64,000 nt of DNA. Origin: a virus. The translations under genes were made by a program, and so were the position numbers. Shown here one piece after another: positions 8,703 through 16,216 of this stretch. Where the stretch lies: positions 20,668 to 84,667 of the IMG/VR virus record IMGVR_UViG_3300031963_000066. One strand, written 5' to 3'. A model generated the notes under the pieces. The model did not search any database, was not told the DNA's origin, and was given only the letters and a program-made list of their open reading frames with translations. Numbering within the stretch: position 1 is the first letter of the stretch; the number at the start of each line of letters is the position of its first letter.

Positions 8703-9112
8703 TCTTTACCTTTAAGTAACTTATTCAGTTCTGCGGTTGAACCAACAAAGATAGCTTTATCAATCTTAGTGTCACCTTCTTTTGGTTTGCCATCCATTGT
8801 ACGCATTTGTTTTTGTACCGCAAGTAGTTCTTTATTTGCATCCACCACATTCTTCAACAGTGTACCATACACCTCAAAGGCTCTAGGATGTTGGCCTGCT
8901 TTTGCAATGTTGAGTATTTCTTCCATGGCTTCTTTGCCCTGGTCGATAAGGTCTTGTAGATTATCTTTTGTTTGTTGATATGCATCTTCCAAATCATTCT
9001 TTAAATCTGGACCATCCTGAGATTTTGTAACCACCGGCAACAAAGGTTTTTCTTTTTGTTCTACCGGTGTTACATCAAATAATTTTTCCATGTTCTTGTC
9101 AAATGTATTCAT
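8699..9112 (-). CDS. gp16: gp16 terminase small subunit
   Basis: This 137-residue protein matches the T4 gp16 family (T4: 164 residues), which forms rings that recognise the concatemer and stimulate gp17. The central helices ('DLEDAYQQTKDNLQDLIDQGKEAMEEILNIAK' and 'PRAFEVYGTLLKNVVDANKELLAVQKQM') are the conserved coiled-coil oligomerisation core. The C-terminal 'IFVGSTAELNKLLK' is also typical of the family. The ribosome site is weak, and the gene ends inside the gp17 start. Confidence 0.92.
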   Translation of the reverse strand: MNTFDKNMEKLFDVTPVEQKEKPLLPVVTKSQDGPDLKNDLEDAYQQTKDNLQDLIDQGKEAMEEILNIAKAGQHPRAFEVYGTLLKNVVDANKELLAVQKQMRTMDGKPKEGDTKIDKAIFVGSTAELNKLLKGKE

Positions 9113-9126
9113 AGTTTTTATATTAA

Positions 9127-10854
9127 TTATAACGCTGCAATTCTACTCTGAAAATCGGCAAAACTGGATGATGCAGCAACAATTACTTTCAAGTTTGCAA
9201 GAGGCAGTGCTGCAGCTCTTTGTGTTGTACCATTATTAAATATGACATTTCCAGTATTCACAATGTTTTTGCCACTCAAATCCAATGCTGTTGGGTCACC
9301 AGAAGATGGTACTATGATTTTACCATTAGAATCGAATTGCCATTTTTGTTTAAATGGTGTTACAGATTTCTCATACAAACCACCAGGAGTTGAATAAACA
9401 ATTACATTTGTTGTATATGTGTAATCTGTATTCTCAGCAATCGTTACAGTTGTATTGCCGGTACCAACGGTTGTACTTGTTGCAGTGTTTGCTTCTGGTA
9501 TACCAACATAAGTGAAATCACCCCAAGAACTACCATTTGCACCAAGATATGTTCCAGATAGAGAACCATCTACAGGCAATTGATAAACTGTTGCAAATGT
9601 GTTTGATTTACCTGATGGCTTAGAATAACCAATACCAACAAGATAGTCACCTGAAACATCTAGTTGTCTATGGCCAAGTCTGATTGTTTGGTTTGCACTT
9701 GCAATTTCTAAAGACCTTGCCCAAACTAATTCACCATTTGCATCAATTTTATATGTGATAAATGCTGTCTGGTTGTTTGCATCTGTTGTTGCACCATTTA
9801 CATACAAATAATCATTCTTGTGTTTAATCCAATTGATTTTTGGTGTTGTAATACCAGTTATTGTTTTTTCCCAAATCAATTGATTATTGGATCTAAATTT
9901 ATAAATGTTAGTATTTGATGCTGCATACCAATTATTTGATGTATCAGAAGTCAAACTTATAATTGTGTTTCCGTTTGTATCAACATTGTTTGTCCAAAGA
10001 TAAACACCCTCTGTATCAAACTTGTGAACTTTTCCGTTTGCAGAACCAACTAAAACACCATACTCATTTGGTAACGCTAAACAGCAAAATGCATTTGTGG
10101 ATTCTGTTTGTGAAGTGAAATATGTGAAGTACAATTCACCTGTGTTGTCAAGACCTGTTAGTAGGTTGTGTTCACCAACAAAGTATGGGAATCCTTGGTC
10201 ATCAACAGTAATGTCTACAGAACCTACTGCATCTTCTACCATCGAACTCCAAACATTTTGGCCAACAGAATTAAATTTGGTAACTAGAGTTGAAAAAGTA
10301 TTTGGAAGATTTGTCAACAAATACACATTGTTGTTTGCATCAATATCTAAAGATTCAGAATAACTACCATATGAGGTGTTTGCTGGCACAGAACGAGTCC
10401 AGAATATTTCACCTGTTGTATCAAATTTTACAATTGTAGATTGTGGATAACCTGTGGTTTCATTTTGTGTTGTCAGTGCAACATAAATGTTATTGGCAGA
10501 ATCGTATGCAACACTGTGACCATATGTATTGGCTAACTGAGTTGTTAGTTGACCATATAATAGACCCCAAACTTTTTTGTTGTGATGGTCATTACCAAGT
10601 TCCACTCTTGTATTACTATACATTATGGTATCGGTAAAACTGATATCACCCAAGAAAACAGAATTTGCTTTATTGAAAGCACCTTGTGCTAGTGCAGCAT
10701 TGTTTGCTGATTGTGAATTTGCAGTATTAGAATTATTGGAAACATTGGTATACAGCTCGGTAAAGTTGTCATTTGATTTGACAAATGCGGCTCTTAGTGT
10801 ATCACCTTTACCATCATTTGCTCTAATACCAATATTGATTGTTTGTTTAGCCAT
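9127..10854 (-). CDS. Beta-propeller-like fibre/virion protein inserted between gp15 and gp16
   Basis: This 575-residue protein begins with a module seen in aquatic phage fibre proteins ('INIGIRANDGKGDTLRAAFVKSNDNFTELY', residues 6-36). Residues about 95-430 carry at least five copies of a blade-like repeat with the pattern 'K(F)DxxGxxxW' (around 143-152, 193-202, 278-287, 318-328 and 369-378), each preceded by 'D.NNN.Y' or a similar sequence. This looks like a PQQ- or SBBP-type beta-propeller. The tail ends 'LANLKVIVAASSSFADFQSRIAAL', a type of C-terminus I associate with phage structural proteins. In T4, gp15 is followed directly by gp16, so this is an accessory insertion. The function is unknown; receptor or glycan binding is a guess. 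Confidence 0.7.
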   Translation of the reverse strand: MAKQTINIGIRANDGKGDTLRAAFVKSNDNFTELYTNVSNNSNTANSQSANNAALAQGAFNKANSVFLGDISFTDTIMYSNTRVELGNDHHNKKVWGLLYGQLTTQLANTYGHSVAYDSANNIYVALTTQNETTGYPQSTIVKFDTTGEIFWTRSVPANTSYGSYSESLDIDANNNVYLLTNLPNTFSTLVTKFNSVGQNVWSSMVEDAVGSVDITVDDQGFPYFVGEHNLLTGLDNTGELYFTYFTSQTESTNAFCCLALPNEYGVLVGSANGKVHKFDTEGVYLWTNNVDTNGNTIISLTSDTSNNWYAASNTNIYKFRSNNQLIWEKTITGITTPKINWIKHKNDYLYVNGATTDANNQTAFITYKIDANGELVWARSLEIASANQTIRLGHRQLDVSGDYLVGIGYSKPSGKSNTFATVYQLPVDGSLSGTYLGANGSSWGDFTYVGIPEANTATSTTVGTGNTTVTIAENTDYTYTTNVIVYSTPGGLYEKSVTPFKQKWQFDSNGKIIVPSSGDPTALDLSGKNIVNTGNVIFNNGTTQRAAALPLANLKVIVAASSSFADFQSRIAAL

Positions 10855-10874
10855 TTGTTTCTCTCATTTGATGT

Positions 10875-11894
10875 TTATTGGTTTGCGGCCTTGTTAATTG
10901 TCAAGACTTCATTTAGTGTGTTATCGGTCTTAGCGTCAACTTTATCAACAGTCATAAAGTCGATATCTGTAGAAACTCTACCAACAGCATCAACTTCAAC
11001 AAATTTCAATGGGTTCAAATTATATGTGGTGAAGTTATAGTTTGCCAAAGTATTAACTCCATATATAGGTTTATCGGACACAAAGTTTCCTGTTAGTGAT
11101 TTTAATCTAAGTAGGTTGTCTGTAAATTGAACAACAATTCCTGTTGCTGTTGTATCATCTGATGTATATCCTTGATATACTTTTTCACCAACTTTATATG
11201 TACCAAAACCAGAATTTAAATTCAATGTAAATTCAACAACATCTTCTTCGGTAATTAAGTTGAACACTGAAACAAATGCACGATTGATGACACCAGTTTC
11301 TGTGGTTTTACCAAATACAAATCCTTTGACAGTGAAGTTTAATGTCCAGACTATCATTCTGGTTTCGTTCTCTCTACCACCTTCGTAAATAATTTCATGT
11401 GATGTTGAGTTTAAAATCACAGGTACTTCTTTAATAATCCCCATTTCAGGAATCAAATTCAATTTGATGGTGTAATCTGGTGTAAAGAATGGTAGTATGT
11501 GTTCAATGATTTGTGTACCATCTTCAATGTTTCGAACATATATGTACAGATTAAAATCAAAATTGTATGGTACTGGATTGTATTGTGCAATAACACCGGT
11601 CGCTGTATTTGTGCCTGCAAAATTTTTAATGTTGGTATTTTGTTTTCTACTTGAATCATAACTAAGACCGGCCATCTCAAACGACATTTTAGGTAAAGTT
11701 ACTTGAACTTTTTTATCTAATTGAGGATCACTCTCAAGGCGCATAACATATCGTTCTTTTGATGCATAAACAATAGGCACAATAAATCTCTCAGATTCGG
11801 TTTCGTCTGATTTGAATCTGTATAGTGTTATGTTGTCAAAAAGATTACCAAATCCAACAACTAATTTTCTGATGACACGGTTGTATGTTGACAT
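10875..11894 (-). CDS. gp15: gp15 proximal tail sheath stabiliser (tail completion)
   Basis: This 339-residue protein lies between gp14 and gp16 as in T4 and shares gp15 family features: 'RKLVVGFGNLFDNITLYR', 'ERFIVPIVYASKERYVMRLESDP' and 'LPKMSFEMAGLSYDSSRKQN'. gp15 forms a hexamer that caps the finished tail and connects it to the neck. T4 gp15 is 272 residues. The extra C-terminal part (about residues 215-339) reads like a small beta domain ('GFGTYKVGEKVYQGYTSDDTTATGIVV'), a kind of insert also seen in aquatic phage proteins. Its ATG overlaps the gp14 stop by one base (TAATG). Confidence 0.92.
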   Translation of the reverse strand: MSTYNRVIRKLVVGFGNLFDNITLYRFKSDETESERFIVPIVYASKERYVMRLESDPQLDKKVQVTLPKMSFEMAGLSYDSSRKQNTNIKNFAGTNTATGVIAQYNPVPYNFDFNLYIYVRNIEDGTQIIEHILPFFTPDYTIKLNLIPEMGIIKEVPVILNSTSHEIIYEGGRENETRMIVWTLNFTVKGFVFGKTTETGVINRAFVSVFNLITEEDVVEFTLNLNSGFGTYKVGEKVYQGYTSDDTTATGIVVQFTDNLLRLKSLTGNFVSDKPIYGVNTLANYNFTTYNLNPLKFVEVDAVGRVSTDIDFMTVDKVDAKTDNTLNEVLTINKAANQ

Positions 11895-12775
11895 TATATT
11901 TTTCCAAACGGATTAGTTTCGGTGAAATCTATAATGTTATCGGCTTCATTGTCCAAATAATCATTGTCATAGGCTTCATTTCTTGTACTGTCTTTTAATG
12001 GATTATATGATGACAAATAGTATTGTGCATTGCTTGTTGCACCAATGATTGCAACATTGTTTGCAAACTCACCGGCAACATTTGTTACTTTTAATATATC
12101 ATTGACAGTGTTCCATTCTTGTACCATTGCAACCACTGATGCGTTTGCTTGTGTACCATCCCTAGATTGAAATACAATTTCTCTAGGTTCATATGTTCCA
12201 GTTCCAACACCAGTGTTCAAATCTATTGTATAACTTGATTGAATCATTATATCATCAATATCTTCCACACCAGTGTCGATAACTTCTTGTGAGTACTTGA
12301 ATTTCTCTAGTTCTAATTCGTAGAAATAAGGAATCTTGCGGCCTAACATGAAGAAGTCTTTGGTTTGATTGGTGAATTTAATTTCAAACAATTCACCGGT
12401 ACCATTTAAGAAAGGCACATAAATCAAATCACCTTCACGGGGTCTGGTGAATAGGTCTTGTGGTACTCTTTGAGAGAAAGAACGCTTTGATAGTATGATA
12501 TTGATATTGTTTTTAATCTCAAGACCAAATTTAGAAAAGAATTCTTTCTCGCCACCGTACTCCATTGAACTAGATAGATAGAACTCAATTGGAAAGGCCG
12601 AACCAAATCTTTTAATTGGATCTTCACCATATAGAATGTCTCTATCTTCTTCATTCTCAATAGGCAGGTAGTAGGCGTCATAACCTTGAATTTTAATACT
12701 TTCTACAATCAAATCTTCTATTACTCTCTGTTCAGCAAGAGAGTTGTAGTTGTTGAAATACACCGAGGTCGCCAT
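11894..12775 (-). CDS. gp14: gp14 neck protein
   Basis: This 293-residue protein matches the T4 gp14 neck protein (256 residues), which with gp13 seals the packaged head and allows tail joining. Typical stretches are 'VYFNNYNSLAEQRVIEDLIVESIKIQGYDAYYLP', 'RFGSAFPIEFYLSSSMEYGGEKEFFSKFGLEI' and 'PREGDLIYVPFLNGTGELFEIKF'. The AGGATAA ribosome site lies inside the last codons of the inserted HNH gene, so the insertion kept gp14 translation intact. The C-terminal 100 residues include a 'GVGTGTYEPREIVFQS' beta insert. Confidence 0.93.
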   Translation of the reverse strand: MATSVYFNNYNSLAEQRVIEDLIVESIKIQGYDAYYLPIENEEDRDILYGEDPIKRFGSAFPIEFYLSSSMEYGGEKEFFSKFGLEIKNNINIILSKRSFSQRVPQDLFTRPREGDLIYVPFLNGTGELFEIKFTNQTKDFFMLGRKIPYFYELELEKFKYSQEVIDTGVEDIDDIMIQSSYTIDLNTGVGTGTYEPREIVFQSRDGTQANASVVAMVQEWNTVNDILKVTNVAGEFANNVAIIGATSNAQYYLSSYNPLKDSTRNEAYDNDYLDNEADNIIDFTETNPFGKI

Positions 12776-12779
12776 GATA

Positions 12780-13283
12780 TTATCCTAACTTTTCACAAAA
12801 ATAATTTTTGTGGTGTTTTCTTAAACCACTAGCCACAATTGACATTTTTGAACTATCCAAGTTATTTTCCTTACAATATTGTTGTAAATTTTTTATTTTT
12901 ATTTTTGTTCCGTCTGGTTTGGTTATTAACCAATTTCTACTATTACTCTCGGATATTTTATTTTTCCATTCACAAGGACGGCCTTTTAATGTCTCACTCA
13001 TTTTTAATTTATATTCATCAGACCATTTACGACCTAAATTTGCTTTGTGACCTACTGGTGGTCTAGATTTTTTACCAGACATTACAAATAGTTCGTGTAA
13101 CAATTCTTCTTTACCAATAATGCCAGCTAAACCTTTCCAAGCTAATTCATCTTGTTTATGTCCATATTTTTCCCACAAAACACGATGAGCTTCCGCATGT
13201 TCTTCTACGGTAAGTTCAATTAAATTGGACGGATCATTTGTTCCACCCATATGTTTTGGAATAATATGGTGTTGGTGTTTCAT
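12780..13283 (-). CDS. Free-standing HNH homing endonuclease with NUMOD-type DNA-binding motifs
   Basis: This 167-residue protein has an N-terminal HNH nuclease: HHIIPKHMGG with His5/His6, Asn20, and LTVEEHAEAHR with His29 and His33. Next comes a NUMOD3-like segment ('GRKWSDEYKLKMSETLKGR', about residues 84-102). It ends with a segment like those that read DNA in phage homing enzymes ('TKIKIKNLQQYCKENNLDSSKMSIVASG'). It sits between intact gp13 and gp14, so it is a free-standing selfish gene and not intron-borne. It is more AT-rich than its neighbours, has no clear ribosome site (ATG two bases after the gp13 stop) and is separated from gp14 by 4 bases. It probably targets the gp13/gp14 junction of related phages lacking it. 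Confidence 0.92.
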   Translation of the reverse strand: MKHQHHIIPKHMGGTNDPSNLIELTVEEHAEAHRVLWEKYGHKQDELAWKGLAGIIGKEELLHELFVMSGKKSRPPVGHKANLGRKWSDEYKLKMSETLKGRPCEWKNKISESNSRNWLITKPDGTKIKIKNLQQYCKENNLDSSKMSIVASGLRKHHKNYFCEKLG

Positions 13284-13284
13284 A

Positions 13285-14061
13285 TTAGTTCATAAACATT
13301 TCTAGTGGTGCACCGTACTTGTCACCAATTTCTGCATGAAGGGCATCAATTTCTGTTTTTGCTTCCTCATAAATCTTATCACCATTCAACATGACACCAC
13401 CTGGTAATTGTATACCACTAAACTTTTTAAGGTTGTTGCCCCATGAACGCTTGATAAGTGCTGTTGCATACTCTTTTAACCAACGGTCGTTCCAGACATA
13501 ATTGTAATATTCTGGATTGATTGTTGCATAAGATTCCATGACAACAACAGTACCGACTGGTGCTTGTGAAGAACCCCAAGCCCAATCAATGAAAAGTTTT
13601 TTCATGTGTCTTTGATAACGGATTGGTATTTCACCAGTAAACATTAACTCCAATGAACGCAAATGTTGTTGTGTTAATGTATAGTTGATGTAAGATGCGG
13701 AAGTGAAATCGTACAATTCATTCAAACGCAATTGATATCTCAAGTCAAACATGTTGATTGATGCTGACGAATCTTGAATAGGGAAAATTCTAGTTATACC
13801 AACTATGTCAACAGAATTATTTGAATCGTCTGTAACATTAGTTAGATTTATATATTTGTTTTGAATGTCTGTCGCATCAAGTTTTTTGATGTAATATATT
13901 TTTTGTAGGCCATCAAAGTGGTAGTCTTGCCAATATTGAAGTGCATCATCAATACGGTCTTCTACCTGATCGTCATCAACGTTGATTTCGATTACTGGAA
14001 ACCCTAGTCTACGCAGGCAATAATCTTTGAATGCCGTTCTTGTTGTTATTGGTTGTGCCAT
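13285..14061 (-). CDS. gp13: gp13 neck protein
   Basis: This 258-residue protein corresponds to the T4 gp13 neck protein (309 residues), a head-completion factor acting with gp14. The family pattern is clear: 'FKDYCLRRLGFPVIEINVDDDQVEDRIDDALQYWQDYHFDG', 'FTGEIPIRYQRHMKKLFIDWAW' and 'YNYVWNDRWLKEYATALIKRSWGNNLKKFSGIQLPGGVMLNGDKIYEEAK'. The ATG has a strong GGGGGAT ribosome site, partly inside a small hairpin, and a late-promoter-like box just upstream. Confidence 0.93.
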   Translation of the reverse strand: MAQPITTRTAFKDYCLRRLGFPVIEINVDDDQVEDRIDDALQYWQDYHFDGLQKIYYIKKLDATDIQNKYINLTNVTDDSNNSVDIVGITRIFPIQDSSASINMFDLRYQLRLNELYDFTSASYINYTLTQQHLRSLELMFTGEIPIRYQRHMKKLFIDWAWGSSQAPVGTVVVMESYATINPEYYNYVWNDRWLKEYATALIKRSWGNNLKKFSGIQLPGGVMLNGDKIYEEAKTEIDALHAEIGDKYGAPLEMFMN

Positions 14062-14067
14062 TATATC

Positions 14068-14080
14068 CCCCTATAAGGGG
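14068..14080 (-). promoter_or_regulatory. Leader hairpin overlapping the gp13 ribosome site
   Basis: On the minus strand CCCCT-TAT-AGGGG forms a 5-bp stem with a 3-base loop. Its right arm is part of the GGGGGAT ribosome-binding site of gp13. It lies directly after a late-promoter-like box, so it would be at the 5' end of the transcript. Confidence 0.45.
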
Positions 14081-14088
14081 TATTTATG
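14081..14088 (-). promoter_or_regulatory. Late-promoter-like box (CATAAATA) before gp13
   Basis: CATAAATA on the minus strand, 20 bases before the gp13 ATG, at the border between the fibre block and the conserved neck/packaging block. It is a 7 of 8 match to TATAAATA. Confidence 0.5.
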
Positions 14089-14117
14089 CATCATTGGTTG
14101 TTTCGTCAACTGATACA

Positions 14118-15047
14118 TTAATTGAATTTGATAGATCCTGAACCCGTAAATTTATATATTCTATACCCGGATAATATTGTATATGTAACTGTGCCTGTAG
14201 TTGTAGCTGCTGCGTAACCGGTTGGGTACTTGATAACTGCAATACCTGAACCACCGTTACCTGCATTAGTGCCGGCGCCGTTTTTCATACCACCACCGCC
14301 GCCGCCGGAATTTGTTCCGCCATTCCCACCAACAGTATTTGTTCCATTCTGGCCGCCGTTTGCACCTCCTGTGCCTCCAGCTGTTGAACTTCCTCCACCA
14401 CCACCACCTGCACCACCGTTGCCCGCTGTGCCGGTATTGACGCTGCCGCCACCGCCACCGCCGCAATAATATGTTGCAGTGCCTGTTATGGAATTTTGTA
14501 ATCCAATACCACCTGAACCTGCCACTGTGCCGCTTACACTATTTCCACCAACAGCACCTGCGCCGCCACCGCCGGCACCTGCCAAAGCAGTGCCTGATAC
14601 AAATGCATCACCTCCAGCATTTCCTTGACCTGTGATTGGTTCTCCACCCAAGTGGTCTGTTACGGAGCTACTAACTCCACCGCCACCTGAGGCGCCACTT
14701 CCTGGCCTTCTTGGATCCGTGTAGCCTCCAATGCCCCATCCACCGCCGTATGCATACAAAGAAAAACCAGTTGATGTGATTGAAGTGTCACCGCCTCGTT
14801 CTCCATTTGAAGAACTCGCACTGAAGACTCCTACCGCACCGGCGCCGCCGCCAGCAACGGTTACTGTATAGGTTACATTTTTTTTAAAAGTAAATTCACT
14901 CTGATAATTATAACCACCAGCACCAGCTCCTGCTGATCCACCTCCTCCACCTCCTCCAACCAGTAACATCTCAACTGTTATCAAATCACTACTTAAAGTA
15001 GTGTTTTTAGTGGATATTTTACTCTTAGATAAAGTTTTGATTGCCAT
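14118..15047 (-). CDS. Glycine-rich fibre tip/adhesin (first copy)
   Basis: This 309-residue protein has a short N-terminal beta part ('SDLITVEMLLVGGGGGGGS'). Then come about 200 residues of poly-glycine and GGxG runs alternating with short variable loops (residues about 34-265), and a C-terminal beta part 'TTGTVTYTILSGYRIYKFTGSGSIKFN'. The pattern matches the glycine-rich domains of phage adhesins such as the gp38-type tips of T2/S16-like phages, where polyglycine II helices pack in a lattice and loops contact the receptor. I infer host-receptor binding. It follows a small beta protein with a 1-base gap. A second such protein is at 16215-17291. Confidence 0.75.
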   Translation of the reverse strand: MAIKTLSKSKISTKNTTLSSDLITVEMLLVGGGGGGGSAGAGAGGYNYQSEFTFKKNVTYTVTVAGGGAGAVGVFSASSSNGERGGDTSITSTGFSLYAYGGGWGIGGYTDPRRPGSGASGGGGVSSSVTDHLGGEPITGQGNAGGDAFVSGTALAGAGGGGAGAVGGNSVSGTVAGSGGIGLQNSITGTATYYCGGGGGGSVNTGTAGNGGAGGGGGGSSTAGGTGGANGGQNGTNTVGGNGGTNSGGGGGGMKNGAGTNAGNGGSGIAVIKYPTGYAAATTTGTVTYTILSGYRIYKFTGSGSIKFN

Positions 15048-15048
15048 G

Positions 15049-15378
15049 TTAGGTTATCTCACTACCGTAAGCGTGGAAACTTATTAATGCACTACTTGCA
15101 TTTACTGTGACAACATCAGTTGTTGCTAAAGTTAAACCAAGTGTTAATGATAACATATCATTTGCTGGTACAGGTGTGTCAAATGCCAAATAGTGTTGTG
15201 TAGCCAATGTTGCTCCTGCTGGACGAACAGCTACTTTAACTGTGCCGCCAGTGGCAGCCTGGTTACAAATAGAAAGTGTGGAAACAATTGTACTTGTTGC
15301 CGCAGGAACAGTGTAAAGAGTTGTTGCTGTGTTTGCTGCTGGATTTGATTGACCTAAAACTTTGTATGTTATTGCCAT
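15049..15378 (-). CDS. Small beta-sandwich virion protein (fibre cassette member)
   Basis: This 109-residue, beta-rich, Ala/Thr-rich protein begins 'ITYKVLGQSNPAANTATTLYTVPAATSTIVSTLSICNQ'. That wording ('T.LYTVPA.....I.sl.i.N') is common in small phage capsid or fibre-associated proteins. Two further small genes here look like distant relatives by length, pattern and setting (24882-25241 and 27787-28113), each next to a repeat fibre or adhesin gene. The role is unknown; a trimeric connector or cap is possible. It has an AAGGA ribosome site. Confidence 0.65.
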   Translation of the reverse strand: MAITYKVLGQSNPAANTATTLYTVPAATSTIVSTLSICNQAATGGTVKVAVRPAGATLATQHYLAFDTPVPANDMLSLTLGLTLATTDVVTVNASSALISFHAYGSEIT

Positions 15379-15387
15379 GATTTTTCC

Positions 15388-15819
15388 TTATGCTCCCATT
15401 AACAAGAATGGATTGATTGTGTTTGTAGATCCACCACTACTTGCTGTGTTAGCAGCTGCAAAGGCCGCATTGGCCTGGTTAAATGCAAACGTGGCACTTG
15501 AACCAGAATTTGCTGCAGCGAAAGCCGCATTAGCTTGTAAGAACCCAGAATTGGCATATAAACTGGCTGAATTGGCTGCACCAAAAGCTGAATTGGATGT
15601 TAAAAATGCTCCATTGGCATATAAACTGGCTGAATTGGCTGCACCAAAAGCTGAATTGGATGTTAAAAATGCTCCATTGGCATATAAACCTGCACTAGTT
15701 GCACCACCGGCCGCATTGGCTGCTTCAAAAGCTCCATTGGCTTGAGCATATGCCGAACCAACCAACGATGAATAATCATACGATGTGTCTATATTCGGTA
15801 ATTTTATTTTTGTTGTCAT
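15388..15819 (-). CDS. Ala/Asn-rich repeat fibre shaft protein, short
   Basis: This 143-residue protein consists almost wholly of the repeat 'SASLYANGAFLTSNSAFGAAN' and variants. The repeat is built of 14-residue (two-heptad) units with Ala/Phe and Asn at regular spacing, suggesting a trimeric alpha-helical shaft. It starts with 'TTKIKLPNIDTSYDYSSLVGSAY' and ends 'INPFLLMGA', a different tip from the other repeat fibres. A perfect 63-bp tandem duplication lies inside the gene. It probably works with the neighbouring small beta and glycine-rich proteins as one fibre set. Confidence 0.7.
   Translation of the reverse strand: MTTKIKLPNIDTSYDYSSLVGSAYAQANGAFEAANAAGGATSAGLYANGAFLTSNSAFGAANSASLYANGAFLTSNSAFGAANSASLYANSGFLQANAAFAAANSGSSATFAFNQANAAFAAANTASSGGSTNTINPFLLMGA
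15553..15689 (-). repeat. Perfect 63-bp tandem duplication inside a fibre gene
   Basis: Bases 15553-15615 and 15616-15678 are identical, and the next 11 bases (15679-15689) begin a third copy. The unit encodes 21 in-frame residues (LYANGAFLTSNSAFGAANSAS). Perfect identity implies a recent slippage or recombination event that lengthens the shaft without breaking the frame. Confidence 0.95.
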
Positions 15820-15825
15820 TTTTTA

Positions 15826-16179
15826 TTAAGGTGTATATTCAACCCAAGCCAAGGTTGCTTCATCCCATCCATATGATTTTTCATCTTCGGGCCTCGCAAC
15901 AGGTGCATCCCAATGGCAAGATGTTTCATTTAATATCCAACTTGGAAATGGTTTAGGTGGTATGAAAGCGTCACGTTCTTTATCGTAGGTGTATCCAATA
16001 CCCGCATAATTTTTACGCAAAGGTGTACCACCCAATCTATGCTCACCCATAATGGTGTTATAACTTGTTTGTATCCAAGATTCTTTTGGACCAAACATAC
16101 CAGAATCAATTACATCCTGTTCAATAACAAGAACTCTTGTTACAATATTGTTTTCATCTATCTGTGCAAAGTGTGCCAT
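15826..16179 (-). CDS. Conserved aquatic-phage protein of unknown function (fibre-associated)
   Basis: This 117-residue protein begins 'MAHFAQIDENNIVTRVLVI', contains 'GGTPLRKNYAGIGYTYDKERDAFIPPKPFPSW' in the middle and ends in a Trp-rich segment ('WDEATLAWVEY'). From memory it belongs to a very common family in marine phages and metagenomes without known function. Its layout (short beta start, Trp/Pro-rich end) recalls tail-fibre assembly chaperones, but that is only an analogy. It has a GGGATAA ribosome site and lies between two repeat/Gly-rich fibre sets. Confidence 0.75.
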   Translation of the reverse strand: MAHFAQIDENNIVTRVLVIEQDVIDSGMFGPKESWIQTSYNTIMGEHRLGGTPLRKNYAGIGYTYDKERDAFIPPKPFPSWILNETSCHWDAPVARPEDEKSYGWDEATLAWVEYTP

Positions 16180-16208
16180 TTTTATCCCATTAAAAATTAT
16201 TCATGCTC

Positions 16209-16216
16209 TATTTATT
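16209..16216 (-). promoter_or_regulatory. Late-promoter-like box (AATAAATA)
   Basis: AATAAATA on the minus strand in the 35-base gap before the 117-residue protein, overlapping the stop codon of the glycine-rich gene at 16215. It is a 7 of 8 match to the late consensus. Confidence 0.35.

Noticed and set aside
14230-14469. Proline-rich open frame on the plus strand
   Set aside because: It is the complement of GGN-rich codons in the glycine-rich adhesin, which gives CCN proline codons.
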